Below, piece by piece: positions 15,532-23,389 of a DNA stretch of 30,652 nucleotides. The notes under the pieces are model-generated. The model saw nothing but the letters and a program-made list of their open reading frames with translations. It searched no databases and was not told the DNA's origin. The stretch comes from a virus. A program made the translations under genes and the position numbers. Each line of letters starts with the position of its first letter. Positions within the stretch are counted from its first letter, which is position 1. The stretch covers positions 1 to 30,652 of the IMG/VR virus record IMGVR_UViG_3300046008_000691; one strand, 5' to 3'.

Positions 15532-16154
15532 GTTTTGCAATGGTAGGAACAACAGCGGCAAGTATTGCGGCGGCAATTGGTTCGGGAGCGAGTGCTGTCG
15601 GTGGTGCGCTTGCATCAGGCGCGGGCGCAATCGGTGGATTATTAGGTGGCGGCGCGGCGGCGGCTGGCGGAACTGCGGGAGCTGGAATCGGTGCGGCGGC
15701 AAGTGGCGCACTAGGCGCGGCTGGCGCAACAGGGGCAGGAGCTACGGCGGCAGGTGTTGGCGGCGGTTTGCTTGGTGCTGGAGCAGGTGCATCAGCAGGA
15801 CTAGGAACACTCGGCGCGGCTGGCACTTCTTTTGGTAGCTCAATGTTAGGCGGTGGTTTAGCCAGTGCTGGAGCTGGTGCAACTACAGCAGGATTAGGCG
15901 CAACAAGCACGGCGGCTGGTTTAGGCTCTGCAATGGGCGTTGCTGGCGCGGGTTCAGCGTTACCAATGGCAGCGAGTTTGGGCGGTACTGGTTTAGGTGC
16001 GACAGGCATGACAACACCACAAGCAATCGGCTTGTTAGGCACAGGCATGAAAATGATGGGCGGTAGCGGTCAACAACAAGCTGCACCACCTGCCCCGTCA
16101 ATGCCAGCACCACAACCGATGCCACGCCCACGCTTGAAAACTTACGGTCAATAA
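15528..16154 (+). CDS. Gly/Ala-rich virion protein, probably DNA-ejection associated (208 aa)
   Basis: Preceded by GGAG and overlapping the cupin stop (ATGA). About the first 165 residues are almost only Gly, Ala, Ser, Thr and Leu, a composition seen in membrane-active or channel-forming internal virion proteins. The C-terminus is Gln/Pro-rich then basic (PRPRLKTYGQ). The local DNA is much more GC-rich than its neighbours because of GGC and GCG codons, so a long minus-strand frame is open here by chance. Function is inferred from composition and position between repeat protein and muralytic protein. Confidence 0.7.
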   Translation: MSFAMVGTTAASIAAAIGSGASAVGGALASGAGAIGGLLGGGAAAAGGTAGAGIGAAASGALGAAGATGAGATAAGVGGGLLGAGAGASAGLGTLGAAGTSFGSSMLGGGLASAGAGATTAGLGATSTAAGLGSAMGVAGAGSALPMAASLGGTGLGATGMTTPQAIGLLGTGMKMMGGSGQQQAAPPAPSMPAPQPMPRPRLKTYGQ

Positions 16155-16167
16155 TTAGGAGATAAAA

Positions 16168-17769
16168 ATGGCAGGTTTATTAAATTTTTTCGAGGGAATG
16201 GACAAGAAAACGCAAATGGGTTTGCTTATGGCTGGAGCGCAAATGATGCAAACCCAGCGCGGTGATTCACCTTTCGCGGCAATCGGTAACGGTTTGCTCG
16301 GATTTGCAAATGGAATGCTAAACCAAGAACAACAAGCCAAAGAAGATGCACGACTTGCGAGAACTGACGCGCGGCAATCACGACTTGATGACGTTGATAT
16401 GCAACTCAAGCAAGCACAAGCGCAACGATACTTGACGGATGGCACAAAACAGCCTGACCCGTATTACACACCAATTCCAACACCAAACGGCGTTTATGGT
16501 TTTGATAATCGAAGTGGTAAAGTTCAGTTGGCGATTGATGAAAGCGGTCAGCCTGTTATTAAATCGAGCGATTCTATCCCGCTTCAATCGGGATTAGCTG
16601 GAGCAAAAAGAGCGGCTGAAAATTCAAACTCGTTTGTCGAATTGGATAATTCGGATGGCTCAAAATCTAAAATGCTTGGCGGTGCGGCTTTTCCTGAATT
16701 GTTACGACAACCAACGGATTTGTCGAGATTGCCGCAAGTGAACGGTAATAATTACGGCAACATTCGCCCAATTGGTGCAAATAAAGGCTTTCAACGTTTT
16801 GACACGCCAGAAGCAGGATTAGCGGCGATTGACCAGAATTTAGCGGCTTATGGTTCAAAACACGGTATCAACACGTTAGGCGGCGTGATTAGTCGCTGGT
16901 CACCACCGAACGAAAACGATACAAAATCGTTGATTGCAAACGCAGCAAGAGTCACAGGGTTAGACCCAAATCAACCGATTGATTTGTCCGACCCTAAAAT
17001 CCGCGCAATGATTACTCCTGCAATTGTGAAGCAGGAGCATAGCATTGATATAACCAATCCCATTACAAAACCCGCTGTGCTAGGAATGCAAATGGCGGCT
17101 AAAAATGGCGTATCACCACAAGAAGCTATCGACAAAGGTGTGGCAATCGCAGAACAAAGTGTCAGTGATTTAAAACGGGTTCAAGGCGCGGCGCACACGA
17201 TGTACAGAGGGCAAACGACATACAACAAACAAGCGGCAGAAGAACAAGCAAAACTAGATTATGAACCCAAAATTACTGCCGCCAAAAAAGAATCTGAAAT
17301 AAAAGCAGAATCAAAAGCGAATGCTGAAATCTCATTGCCGCAATCAAACTCAGATGCTGCATCAATCCTTGACACAATTAGCAAGTTGGAAGCGCATAAA
17401 GGACTTGATAAGGGGACGGGCGCGTCAAGTGTGTTTTTTAATAAAGTACCTGGAACGGATGCTTACGACTTCAAAAGCCTGCACGAACAGGCAACTGGAA
17501 AAGTGTTTATGCAAGCCTTTCAGTCATTAAAAGGCGCGGGCGCAATTACTGATAAAGAAGGCGAAGTTGCCACCAAAGCAATCTCAAGAATGGCGGATTT
17601 AAAGCAATCAAAAGAATCTTATTTAGGCGCATTGAATGATTTAAAAAGTGTGGTTTCTGGAACACTACAAAGAAAACAGGCGATGGCAGGTACACCACAA
17701 CCTGCACCACAATCACAAAAACTAAGCGGTGATGCGCTCGTTAATTTTTATCTTAACGGTGGTAAATAA
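16168..17769 (+). CDS. Internal virion protein with predicted muralytic domain (533 aa)
   Basis: An AGGAGA ribosome binding site lies just before the ATG. The N-terminal part (MAGLLNFFEGMDKKTQ) is helical and Gln-rich. Residues about 192-290 hold NNYGNIRPIGANKGFQRFDT, then TPEAGLAAIDQNL, NTLGGVISRWSPPNEND and AMITPAIVKQE, matching the pattern of phage structural lytic transglycosylase-like domains that open peptidoglycan during DNA entry. The C-terminal half is helical. It could be the only cell-wall-degrading activity in this window. Catalytic residues were not pinned down. Confidence 0.75.
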   Translation: MAGLLNFFEGMDKKTQMGLLMAGAQMMQTQRGDSPFAAIGNGLLGFANGMLNQEQQAKEDARLARTDARQSRLDDVDMQLKQAQAQRYLTDGTKQPDPYYTPIPTPNGVYGFDNRSGKVQLAIDESGQPVIKSSDSIPLQSGLAGAKRAAENSNSFVELDNSDGSKSKMLGGAAFPELLRQPTDLSRLPQVNGNNYGNIRPIGANKGFQRFDTPEAGLAAIDQNLAAYGSKHGINTLGGVISRWSPPNENDTKSLIANAARVTGLDPNQPIDLSDPKIRAMITPAIVKQEHSIDITNPITKPAVLGMQMAAKNGVSPQEAIDKGVAIAEQSVSDLKRVQGAAHTMYRGQTTYNKQAAEEQAKLDYEPKITAAKKESEIKAESKANAEISLPQSNSDAASILDTISKLEAHKGLDKGTGASSVFFNKVPGTDAYDFKSLHEQATGKVFMQAFQSLKGAGAITDKEGEVATKAISRMADLKQSKESYLGALNDLKSVVSGTLQRKQAMAGTPQPAPQSQKLSGDALVNFYLNGGK

Positions 17770-19733
17770 TGGCAACGAAAGAACAAATTATGATGGCGTT
17801 GCAAAACGCACATAATGCAGGTGACACCGAAGCTGCAACACAGCTTGCAAAAATGTATCGTGATGCTGATTCGCAAGAGCCGACACAACAAGAAAGCTAT
17901 GGCGATGTCGCGGCGCGAATGGGAGCGCGCGCATTAACGGGTTTAGGAGAATTAGCGGTTGATATGCCTTTATCGGCTGGTCAGTGGGTGGGTAATAAAA
18001 TCAATGATGCAATCGGACAACCGCACGCGGATTTCAACACACATCCTGTTCGCTCAATGACTGACGCAGGATTAAAGGCGATTGATGTTAATCCGCAATC
18101 TAGTGGCGCGGCTGAAAGCATTGCACAGGCTGGTATTTCGGCTTTAACAGGTTCGGGGATTACAAAAGGCTTAGGTGACGTTGCATTGTCGGCAATGCCA
18201 ATTCGTCAAGCTGTTGGCGCAATGTCGGGCGCAACGGCAAACGAATCACTAAAAGATTCGGATTTACCAGACGCGGCAAAAATGGCGTTAAGTCTAGGTG
18301 CGGGTATTGCAGGTTCAAATGTCGCTGGCGCGGTCGGTGGCATCGGTAAAGGTATCGGTGGCGCGGCAAAAACAGTGCTGACAGAAGAAGGTAGACGTGA
18401 AGCGGCGGGACGTGCGTTGTATCGACAAACAACCAATCCTGACCTAGTGATTGAACGTTTAAAAAATCAGAATCTACGCCAACAATACGTCCCGAATAGT
18501 GCACCGATTTCAGCCGAAATTGCACAGGACGGCGGCTTTTCAATGCTAGGCAAATCACTTGCGGCAAATCCACACGCGATTGCAACAGGTGCTGACCAAA
18601 TCCATAATCAGCGTATTGCGGATTTGTCGAACTCGCTTGAAAATTATTTAAACCGTGCAAACCGTGTTGCCACTGGTAGCGGTGACGATGCAATGGTTGT
18701 GCTGGATAGATTAAAGTCGTCAAAACTAGACCCGTTTTTAGCAGGAAATGATTTGCGAAATACGGCGGTCAATGGCGCGTCAATTATTCCCACGCTCGAA
18801 AGCCAATTTGCAAAGTTTGCAGGTAATGGCAAGGTTGAAAAGTTTATTGAGAAATCAGCTAAAAACCTTTTTCCAAACGCCAAAATCGAGCGCGTTAATG
18901 GTGAATTAAAAATCATTGACGCTGGTGATAGTCCAAACTTTAATCAGGCATGGAATGCTCGAAAAGGGATTGATGATTTACTTTACGATAAGAAAATTTC
19001 GCTCAATTCATCAGCCGAAACTAAAGGCGCGGCAAATGTCGCAGGTGGTGCAATTCGTACATCCATCAACGACGCATTAAAACAAGCCAATCCTGACTTT
19101 GAAGGCGTTTTAGGAACGCTTGCTAAAGCCAACAAAATGCAAACCGCATTACAAACGGGACGCGGGTTGCAGGACAAAATGAAAAACAGTGCCACAACTG
19201 CCGTGCAAAACGAGTACGACATGGTTGGCGTGAACAAATACAGTCCGTTTCAAGGCACTAAAATTGGCAAAGATTTAGTTAATTCACGCGGTCAGCCGTC
19301 CGATTTAGCGAAAAAAATGACCAAATCACAGCGCGAAGCATTTGAAAATGTAGCCAAAGAACTGGAACGCTCAAAAGCACTGGAATCGTTAGGCGCGTCT
19401 GTGGGTTCGCCTACTGCGTCTTATATTGGTCGTGGCGGATTATTAAAAGACGATATTCTTGATTCGATTTTGGGCGCGAGAAAACAAGGCGACAAACCAG
19501 GCTTACTACGCATGGCGGGACAGGGTTTAGGCGGGGCAATTGATAAAATCGGCATTACTGCCCCACTCGAAGAATCTGTCATGCAAAACATTAAAGCAGG
19601 TTTAATAAACCCAGACGAAGCCTTGACGTTGCTGGAAATGGGGAGGAGAACACAGCGCGGATTACTTGACGTTGGCGGTGGCATTAAAAAATCAACGCAA
19701 GCGGGTTTATTAGGCGGATTACTTGCGCGATAA
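17769..19733 (+). CDS. Large internal virion/ejection protein (654 aa)
   Basis: ATG overlaps the previous stop (TAATG). The N-terminal helix (MATKEQIMMALQNAHNAG) and the following motif TGLGELAVDMPLSAG, then Gly/Ala-rich hydrophobic stretches (about 115-205), resemble the last and largest ejection protein in P22- and T7-like clusters, which spans the host envelope. The C-terminal 400 residues are helical. No enzyme motif was recognised. It is the last gene of the late operon and is followed by a terminator-like hairpin. Confidence 0.7.
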   Translation: MATKEQIMMALQNAHNAGDTEAATQLAKMYRDADSQEPTQQESYGDVAARMGARALTGLGELAVDMPLSAGQWVGNKINDAIGQPHADFNTHPVRSMTDAGLKAIDVNPQSSGAAESIAQAGISALTGSGITKGLGDVALSAMPIRQAVGAMSGATANESLKDSDLPDAAKMALSLGAGIAGSNVAGAVGGIGKGIGGAAKTVLTEEGRREAAGRALYRQTTNPDLVIERLKNQNLRQQYVPNSAPISAEIAQDGGFSMLGKSLAANPHAIATGADQIHNQRIADLSNSLENYLNRANRVATGSGDDAMVVLDRLKSSKLDPFLAGNDLRNTAVNGASIIPTLESQFAKFAGNGKVEKFIEKSAKNLFPNAKIERVNGELKIIDAGDSPNFNQAWNARKGIDDLLYDKKISLNSSAETKGAANVAGGAIRTSINDALKQANPDFEGVLGTLAKANKMQTALQTGRGLQDKMKNSATTAVQNEYDMVGVNKYSPFQGTKIGKDLVNSRGQPSDLAKKMTKSQREAFENVAKELERSKALESLGASVGSPTASYIGRGGLLKDDILDSILGARKQGDKPGLLRMAGQGLGGAIDKIGITAPLEESVMQNIKAGLINPDEALTLLEMGRRTQRGLLDVGGGIKKSTQAGLLGGLLAR

Positions 19734-19750
19734 ATAACAATGTCTATAAT
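19723..19750 (+). promoter_or_regulatory. Possible promoter upstream of the DUF3102-like gene
   Basis: A perfect TATAAT at 19745-19750 has a weak -35 TTGCGC at 19723-19728 with a 16-base spacer. The expected start point near 19757 would place transcription within the following hairpin, giving a short leader. The weak -35 makes this uncertain. Confidence 0.35.
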
Positions 19751-19752
19751 CA

Positions 19753-19787
19753 CCTGCTTAGTTTTTAACATCTAAGCGGGTTTTTTT
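19753..19787 (+). terminator. Intrinsic terminator-like hairpin abutting a start codon
   Basis: CCTGCTTAG pairs with CTAAGCGGG (9 bp, one G-U) around a ten-base loop, then seven T bases at 19781-19787, then ATG at 19788. It fits an intrinsic terminator for the late operon that ends at 19733. The next gene has no Shine-Dalgarno sequence, because the T tract occupies that place. Confidence 0.75.
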
Positions 19788-20459
19788 ATGGCAGATTTAA
19801 CGATAAGTTCAGACAATTTAGCGGCGTTATCACTCGATGATTTAGCGGATAGGTTTGAAGCAATTGAGCAACAAGGGCAATTGCTACAGGGACGGATTTT
19901 ACTTGAGGCGCGTAATCGTTTTAAATCCGATAACGAGTTCGGCGCATGGATTGAAAATATCGGTGGAGCAATTTACTCCGCCAGCCGCCAACATCGAACT
20001 AAACTAATGAATCTTGCTCGTTTTTTTGAAGGTCGTGAATTAAATAAAATTGGCATTTCTGCCGCTTATGAAATCGCCGCGCCTGTGAATGCCGATATTG
20101 CTGTCGAAGTTTATGAATATGCCAAAGGGAAGAATCTGCCGTTAGCAGAAGTTAGAAAACAAATCGCAATACGAAAAGGTGAAAGTGTTTCGGTTGCTTT
20201 TACACAAACCATGCAAAAAATAGCCGATATTTCAACAGAAGAAAATGAACTCGTCCCCGTTCGAATTATTCCAACAGACAAACCTTTGATTACAGGTAGA
20301 CCGATTGAAGAAGAAAGGGAGAAAATAGAAAATGTATTTTCTCCCTCGCTGACAAGCGAAAAATCCAAACAAGATTTGATTATGGAAATTTTGGCAGGAT
20401 TGACAGGCGGAGAAGCTAAAAAGATTCTCCGCGACTGCTTACATCTTGTTAAGTGGTAA
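19788..20459 (+). CDS. DUF3102-like phage protein (223 aa)
   Basis: Starts MADLTISSDNLAALS directly after a T tract, with no ribosome binding site. Residues about 15-85 (DRFEAIEQQGQLLQGRILL, then EFGAWIENIGGAIYSASRQH) resemble the DUF3102-type region of phage and plasmid proteins, with a predicted helix-turn-helix-like stretch. It is the only plus-strand gene after the late operon and its last 11 bases overlap the convergent HNH gene. A DNA-binding or regulatory role is possible; the family assignment is tentative. Confidence 0.6.
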   Translation: MADLTISSDNLAALSLDDLADRFEAIEQQGQLLQGRILLEARNRFKSDNEFGAWIENIGGAIYSASRQHRTKLMNLARFFEGRELNKIGISAAYEIAAPVNADIAVEVYEYAKGKNLPLAEVRKQIAIRKGESVSVAFTQTMQKIADISTEENELVPVRIIPTDKPLITGRPIEEEREKIENVFSPSLTSEKSKQDLIMEILAGLTGGEAKKILRDCLHLVKW

Positions 20460-21051
20460 CAATCGAATTTATTTTCTTATCAATCGCGGCAATCGTTCTG
20501 ATAATTGGCTTTAAGTCTGGATGTTCATTTTTCCAGCCATAAACCTTTTGTAATCGCGTAAATTCGCCGCGAGGAATAAGCTCCAAATTATCAATTTCAC
20601 AGTTGGTTTTGTCGTTATCTTTAAACGAAACAATCATACCTTCTGGAATTTTCCCATGATGATTTTCCCAGACCCACCTGTGTTTAAGCTTGAAATTGCG
20701 TCGTGCGATTTTGTTTTCGTTTGTTACCTTGATAACAATAAAACCCTCTTTCATGCGCTCATGACCAACACCTTTTGTTAAGTGGTCGCTATTGGGTTTG
20801 AACCAACCCTTTTCACAACCTGGCGCGACATAGCCTTTTAAACCAGCATTCCAAGGAGTTGCCCCACGCGAAAATACAGTGCGATTAACCATTTTTAACC
20901 CTAGCTGTCTTCTACAATGATTTCTGATTGCATCATTGCTTTTTGATGTACCAAACTCACAATTAAAAAGAGCAGTGAGAATAACGCGGTCTAAAATAGG
21001 ATGCTTTTTTAAGAAGGCATCCTGTTCTTGTGTGTAAGTTCGCTTTCCCAT
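20449..21051 (-). CDS. HNH homing-type endonuclease (200 aa)
   Basis: The C-terminal part FKLKHRWVWENHHGKIPEGM, then DNDKTNCEIDNLELIPRGE, is the HNH_3 type motif with catalytic His and metal-ligand Asn/His residues. Upstream of it lies GATPWNAGLKGY, a segment commonly preceding HNH domains in phage endonucleases, and an N-terminal Myb-like or HTH helix region (TQEQDAFLKKH). It is the last gene of the leftward operon and overlaps the previous gene start-stop (TAATG). It is probably a free-standing, selfish or DNA-nicking enzyme; no intron was detected. Confidence 0.85.
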   Translation of the reverse strand: MGKRTYTQEQDAFLKKHPILDRVILTALFNCEFGTSKSNDAIRNHCRRQLGLKMVNRTVFSRGATPWNAGLKGYVAPGCEKGWFKPNSDHLTKGVGHERMKEGFIVIKVTNENKIARRNFKLKHRWVWENHHGKIPEGMIVSFKDNDKTNCEIDNLELIPRGEFTRLQKVYGWKNEHPDLKPIIRTIAAIDKKINSIVTT

Positions 21052-21275
21052 TACTGCAACAAAGGTGAGATTTTCACAACTTGCGGTAAATCATTCACGC
21101 GCGTTTGTGCATCAAGCATAAGACGTGCATTCTCAACAATGGTTCGCGCAACGCTATTGATGTTTTTTGAACGTTCCGTTTCAAACTGGAGCTTTTCTTG
21201 TGTTAAATCTTCATCACTCAATCGCTCCATTTGTGCAAAAAGATGATTGTGCAAATCAGTGAGTGTGTTTTTCAT
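21051..21275 (-). CDS. Conserved small phage protein (74 aa)
   Basis: Sequence MKNTLTDLHNHLFAQMERL, then SDEDLTQEKLQFETERSKNI and SVARTIVENARLMLDA, is the pattern of a widespread short phage protein of unknown function. It is predicted helical throughout. The stop overlaps the HNH start and the start overlaps the preceding gene (ATGA). Its position in the distal early operon is typical. No activity can be assigned. Confidence 0.7.
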   Translation of the reverse strand: MKNTLTDLHNHLFAQMERLSDEDLTQEKLQFETERSKNINSVARTIVENARLMLDAQTRVNDLPQVVKISPLLQ

Positions 21276-21661
21276 TCTGCGTTTCCCGTTGCTTTGGCGA
21301 TTGCGGCATGGGCATTGTCGATTAGATTGCTGCTAATGTCGGGCGCGATAAACGTACACAACTCAATCATTTCAATCAAAGCATCAAGCAAATCAGGCGC
21401 GGCGGCGGCTAAATACGCATCATGCTTATTCCATGCGCTAACGTAAGTGATTGGTTCGGGTTCGCTAACTGCAATTACTTGCCCGAAAATACTAACCTTT
21501 GCTTTCGCTTGTCCGTGTTCCCATGCTGTTTGCACAACATATTGTTTGTGTGTTCCTGCAATAGCAGGAATTATTCTCTCACCGAATTTTCTTTCAGGTA
21601 GTGAGAAAGGATGCTCAATCACTTTCACTTCCCACGGTGCAGGTGTAAATTTATTTGTCAT
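21272..21661 (-). CDS. Hypothetical early protein with TPAPWEV start (129 aa)
   Basis: The ATG at 21661 is chosen because GGAGG lies about ten bases upstream, whereas the longer frame lacks one. The N-terminus MTNKFTPAPWEVKV and the later HDAYLAAAAPDLLDALIEMIEL stretch match short phage proteins annotated only as hypothetical. That C-terminal motif is a helix found in several small phage proteins. The start overlaps the preceding 29-aa ORF (ATGA). Function unknown. Confidence 0.65.
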   Translation of the reverse strand: MTNKFTPAPWEVKVIEHPFSLPERKFGERIIPAIAGTHKQYVVQTAWEHGQAKAKVSIFGQVIAVSEPEPITYVSAWNKHDAYLAAAAPDLLDALIEMIELCTFIAPDISSNLIDNAHAAIAKATGNAE

Positions 21662-21747
21662 AAGCCCAATTCCTCCAACACGCATCCCCAAAACTTAACC
21701 GAACCTGTGAATCTATTTTTAATTTCAATTATTTCAACTGATTTCAT
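21658..21747 (-). CDS. 29-aa small ORF in translationally coupled series
   Basis: Encodes a peptide starting MKSVEIIEIKNRFTGSVKF after a GGGAGG sequence with an adequate spacer. Its stop overlaps the next ATG, and its start overlaps the previous stop. The first 19 residues resemble the N-terminus of longer pentapeptide-repeat phage proteins, so it could be a truncated remnant; it may also serve only to couple translation of the next gene. Confidence 0.55.
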   Translation of the reverse strand: MKSVEIIEIKNRFTGSVKFWGCVLEELGL

Positions 21748-21827
21748 TCTGAACCTCCCATGCTCCCAAACTTAGCAGCCAGATTGTCACAGAATGTGAC
21801 AGACTTAGCATTCAATTCAGTTTCCAT
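21744..21827 (-). CDS. 27-aa small ORF in translationally coupled series
   Basis: Starts METELNAKSVTFCDNLAAK after GGGAGGTGGTA, a good ribosome binding site, and overlaps the 101-aa gene upstream by 11 bases and the 29-aa ORF downstream by 4. A 17-bp palindrome (21785-21801) lies within it. Function unknown; existence rests on ribosome-binding and overlap evidence only. Confidence 0.5.
   Translation of the reverse strand: METELNAKSVTFCDNLAAKFGSMGGSE
21785..21801. promoter_or_regulatory. Perfect palindrome, possible operator or hairpin
   Basis: TGTCACA GAA TGTGACA is a 7-bp perfect inverted repeat with a 3-base centre. It lies inside the 27-aa ORF. It has the size of a dimeric repressor site, or an RNA hairpin. 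No promoter element is evident beside it. Confidence 0.35.
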
Positions 21828-22122
21828 TACCACCTCCCACGCGCGAAAAGAAAGCGAATTTCCATAGCCAAGGACGCAACGACATATAAGCAGGTAAAGC
21901 ACTTTTTGCGTACTTTTGAGAAACACAAAAATGCTCAAATTCTTCAAAAAATTCATCCTGTTCTTTAGGTGAAAAATGACTTAGAAATTCAGTATCAAAA
22001 GTTCCGTCATCGCTATTTTGCCCTCTTTCAAAACAAAAGATTAGCGTTGGTGGTTCATTTGAGCGCACATCATTTTTACGAAGCCGAACATCAAACAGGT
22101 CTTTAATGTTTAGTGTTGTCAT
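21817..22122 (-). CDS. Hypothetical early protein (101 aa)
   Basis: Reads MTTLNIKDLFDVRLRKNDV, then an aromatic and acidic helix (FSPKEQDEFFEEFEHF). It overlaps the previous gene by ATGA. No motif recognised. The short ribosome-coupled spacing and length support it as a real gene of the leftward operon. Function unknown. Confidence 0.6.
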   Translation of the reverse strand: MTTLNIKDLFDVRLRKNDVRSNEPPTLIFCFERGQNSDDGTFDTEFLSHFSPKEQDEFFEEFEHFCVSQKYAKSALPAYMSLRPWLWKFAFFSRVGGGNGN

Positions 22123-22355
22123 TCACTACCGCCTACACGCTGGAAATTTTCGTCTTTGTGTTTTTTAATTGATTTTTGATGGATTACTTTTCCCAACGCT
22201 TTAATCTGTGAATCACTAAGCACCACAACGATTGGCTCAACCTTGTTTTGCTCGAACCACTCGGTAAGCGTTTCTTTCATAAGCTCTAGGTTTGAAAATG
22301 GCGCGTGATGCTCACCAATTAGCTCAACTAAACTTTCAATCTGTTCTTTATTCAT
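22119..22355 (-). CDS. Hypothetical early protein (78 aa)
   Basis: Sequence begins MNKEQIESLVELIGEHHAP and ends with a Lys-rich helix. It overlaps its neighbours at both ends with ATGA-type junctions. The middle segment EPIVVVLSDSQIKALGKVIH is helical. No recognised motif. It could be a small regulatory or accessory protein of replication, which is only suggested by context. Confidence 0.6.
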   Translation of the reverse strand: MNKEQIESLVELIGEHHAPFSNLELMKETLTEWFEQNKVEPIVVVLSDSQIKALGKVIHQKSIKKHKDENFQRVGGSE

Positions 22356-22597
22356 TCCACCACCTCAATCATTTTATTCAAATACCACGATGCTTTTTTA
22401 AGCGATTCAACACCGCCTTTTTCTTCATAACGCCAAATGTACTTAAGGACGTTTCCTTTGCAATATCCTTTAAACGCTTCAATACTCATAGATGACTCAA
22501 TGCCGTCGATGCACTCAATATCGCCCTTTTTGTAGTGACTTGGACTGTTGACGTTGTCGCGTGGTGGAATGGCTCTACTTTCAAAATCTTCAAACAT
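22352..22597 (-). CDS. DUF3310 family protein (81 aa)
   Basis: The segments NVNSPSHYKKGDIECIDGIE and FKGYCKGNVLKYIWRYEEKG are diagnostic of DUF3310 (also described as SaV-like nucleotide-kinase-associated) phage proteins. The ribosome binding site GAGG precedes the ATG. The role is unproven; a nucleotide-metabolism or replication helper is often suggested. It follows the SSB gene by 12 bases in a compact early operon. Confidence 0.85.
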   Translation of the reverse strand: MFEDFESRAIPPRDNVNSPSHYKKGDIECIDGIESSMSIEAFKGYCKGNVLKYIWRYEEKGGVESLKKASWYLNKMIEVVE

Positions 22598-22609
22598 TTT
22601 TAATCCTCA

Positions 22610-23038
22610 TTAAAATGAAATGTCATCATCGTATGCGTTGCCATTCTGTGCCGCTTGATAAGCCGCGCCGCTGTGTTGCACTGGTGCTGCCGCCTGAACT
22701 GGAACGGGTGCAGGTTGTGCATCTTGTTTTTTGCCACCGACCAAGTCCAGCACAGTGACATTTAAAGCGAGTGCGGTTTTTGTTCCGCTACCGTCTTTCG
22801 CTTGATATTCGCGCGTAGTGAGTTCACCACTTACAAACACCGATTGACCTTTAAGCAAATACGGCGCGGCTTTAACGGCGCGTTGCCCCCAGAGCGTTGC
22901 GTCAATCCACAAGGTTGTTTTTTTATCGCCAAAACCCACTGAATTAGCGACTGCGAAATTCAACAAGTCCTGACCGTTGACGTTTTTTAATTCAGCATTT
23001 CTGCCTAAAGAACCCGTAAAACTAAATACATTTGACAT
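22610..23038 (-). CDS. ssb: Single-stranded DNA-binding protein
   Basis: 142 aa. Residues about 1-105 form an OB fold with the expected LGRNAELK, TLWIDATLWGQRA and LKGQSVFVSGELTTREYQ elements. A Gln/Ala/Pro-rich linker is followed by the acidic tip DDDISF, the contact point for other replication and recombination proteins. It belongs with the upstream ATPase, DUF669 and helicase genes for single-strand annealing and DNA replication. The gap before it is four bases, with a weak GGA as ribosome binding site. Confidence 0.93.
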   Translation of the reverse strand: MSNVFSFTGSLGRNAELKNVNGQDLLNFAVANSVGFGDKKTTLWIDATLWGQRAVKAAPYLLKGQSVFVSGELTTREYQAKDGSGTKTALALNVTVLDLVGGKKQDAQPAPVPVQAAAPVQHSGAAYQAAQNGNAYDDDISF

Positions 23039-23041
23039 AAA

Positions 23042-23389
23042 TTATCCATAAATTGAAAGTGAAGCGACGACACGCGCCGCGTAAGATTGCTCGGTTTGAG
23101 CATGAAAAGACTGTTTGTCTTTTAAGTACGAAATCAAATCGTATGAATCATGTTGCTTTTTCAGTTTTTCAAGCTCGATTTTGTTTCTTTGCATCGTTGC
23201 AATGCGTTTGTCTTGGAAGTTGTCTTGAACGGGGTACAAATACGGCAATATCTCCGTATAATCATAAAGAAAATTTTTGCCGTTTTTTTGTGAAACAGGC
23301 TTTATTTTGCCACGCAATATACGCGCTTTGAGAACCTTGTAAGTCAATCCATGTTGCTCACACACTTGTTTGACAGTAACTAGCATCAT
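23042..23389 (-). CDS. Helix-turn-helix protein of unknown role (115 aa)
   Basis: The start MMLVTVKQVCEQHGLTYKV is chosen because it overlaps the previous gene's stop. Residues about 4-50 look like a MerR- or Nu1-like winged helix (VKQVCEQHGLTYKVLKARI), followed by a linker and a long helix. Such an N-terminus occurs in small terminase subunits, but the location in the early operon argues for a regulator. Both readings are open. Confidence 0.55.
   Translation of the reverse strand: MMLVTVKQVCEQHGLTYKVLKARILRGKIKPVSQKNGKNFLYDYTEILPYLYPVQDNFQDKRIATMQRNKIELEKLKKQHDSYDLISYLKDKQSFHAQTEQSYAARVVASLSIYG

Noticed and set aside
15434-16048. 204-codon minus-strand frame rich in Pro and Ala
   Set aside because: It is the reverse of the Gly/Ala-rich gene; the GC-rich codons leave few stops. 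No start signal or neighbour on that strand supports it.
18160-18723. 187-codon minus-strand frame
   Set aside because: Opposite the 654-aa virion protein, with no ribosome binding site and a low-complexity product; a chance open frame.
20449-21051. Group I intron or intein carrying the HNH gene
   Set aside because: The HNH gene is a tidy operon member (TAATG junction) and does not interrupt another gene; no intron ends or intein motifs were seen.
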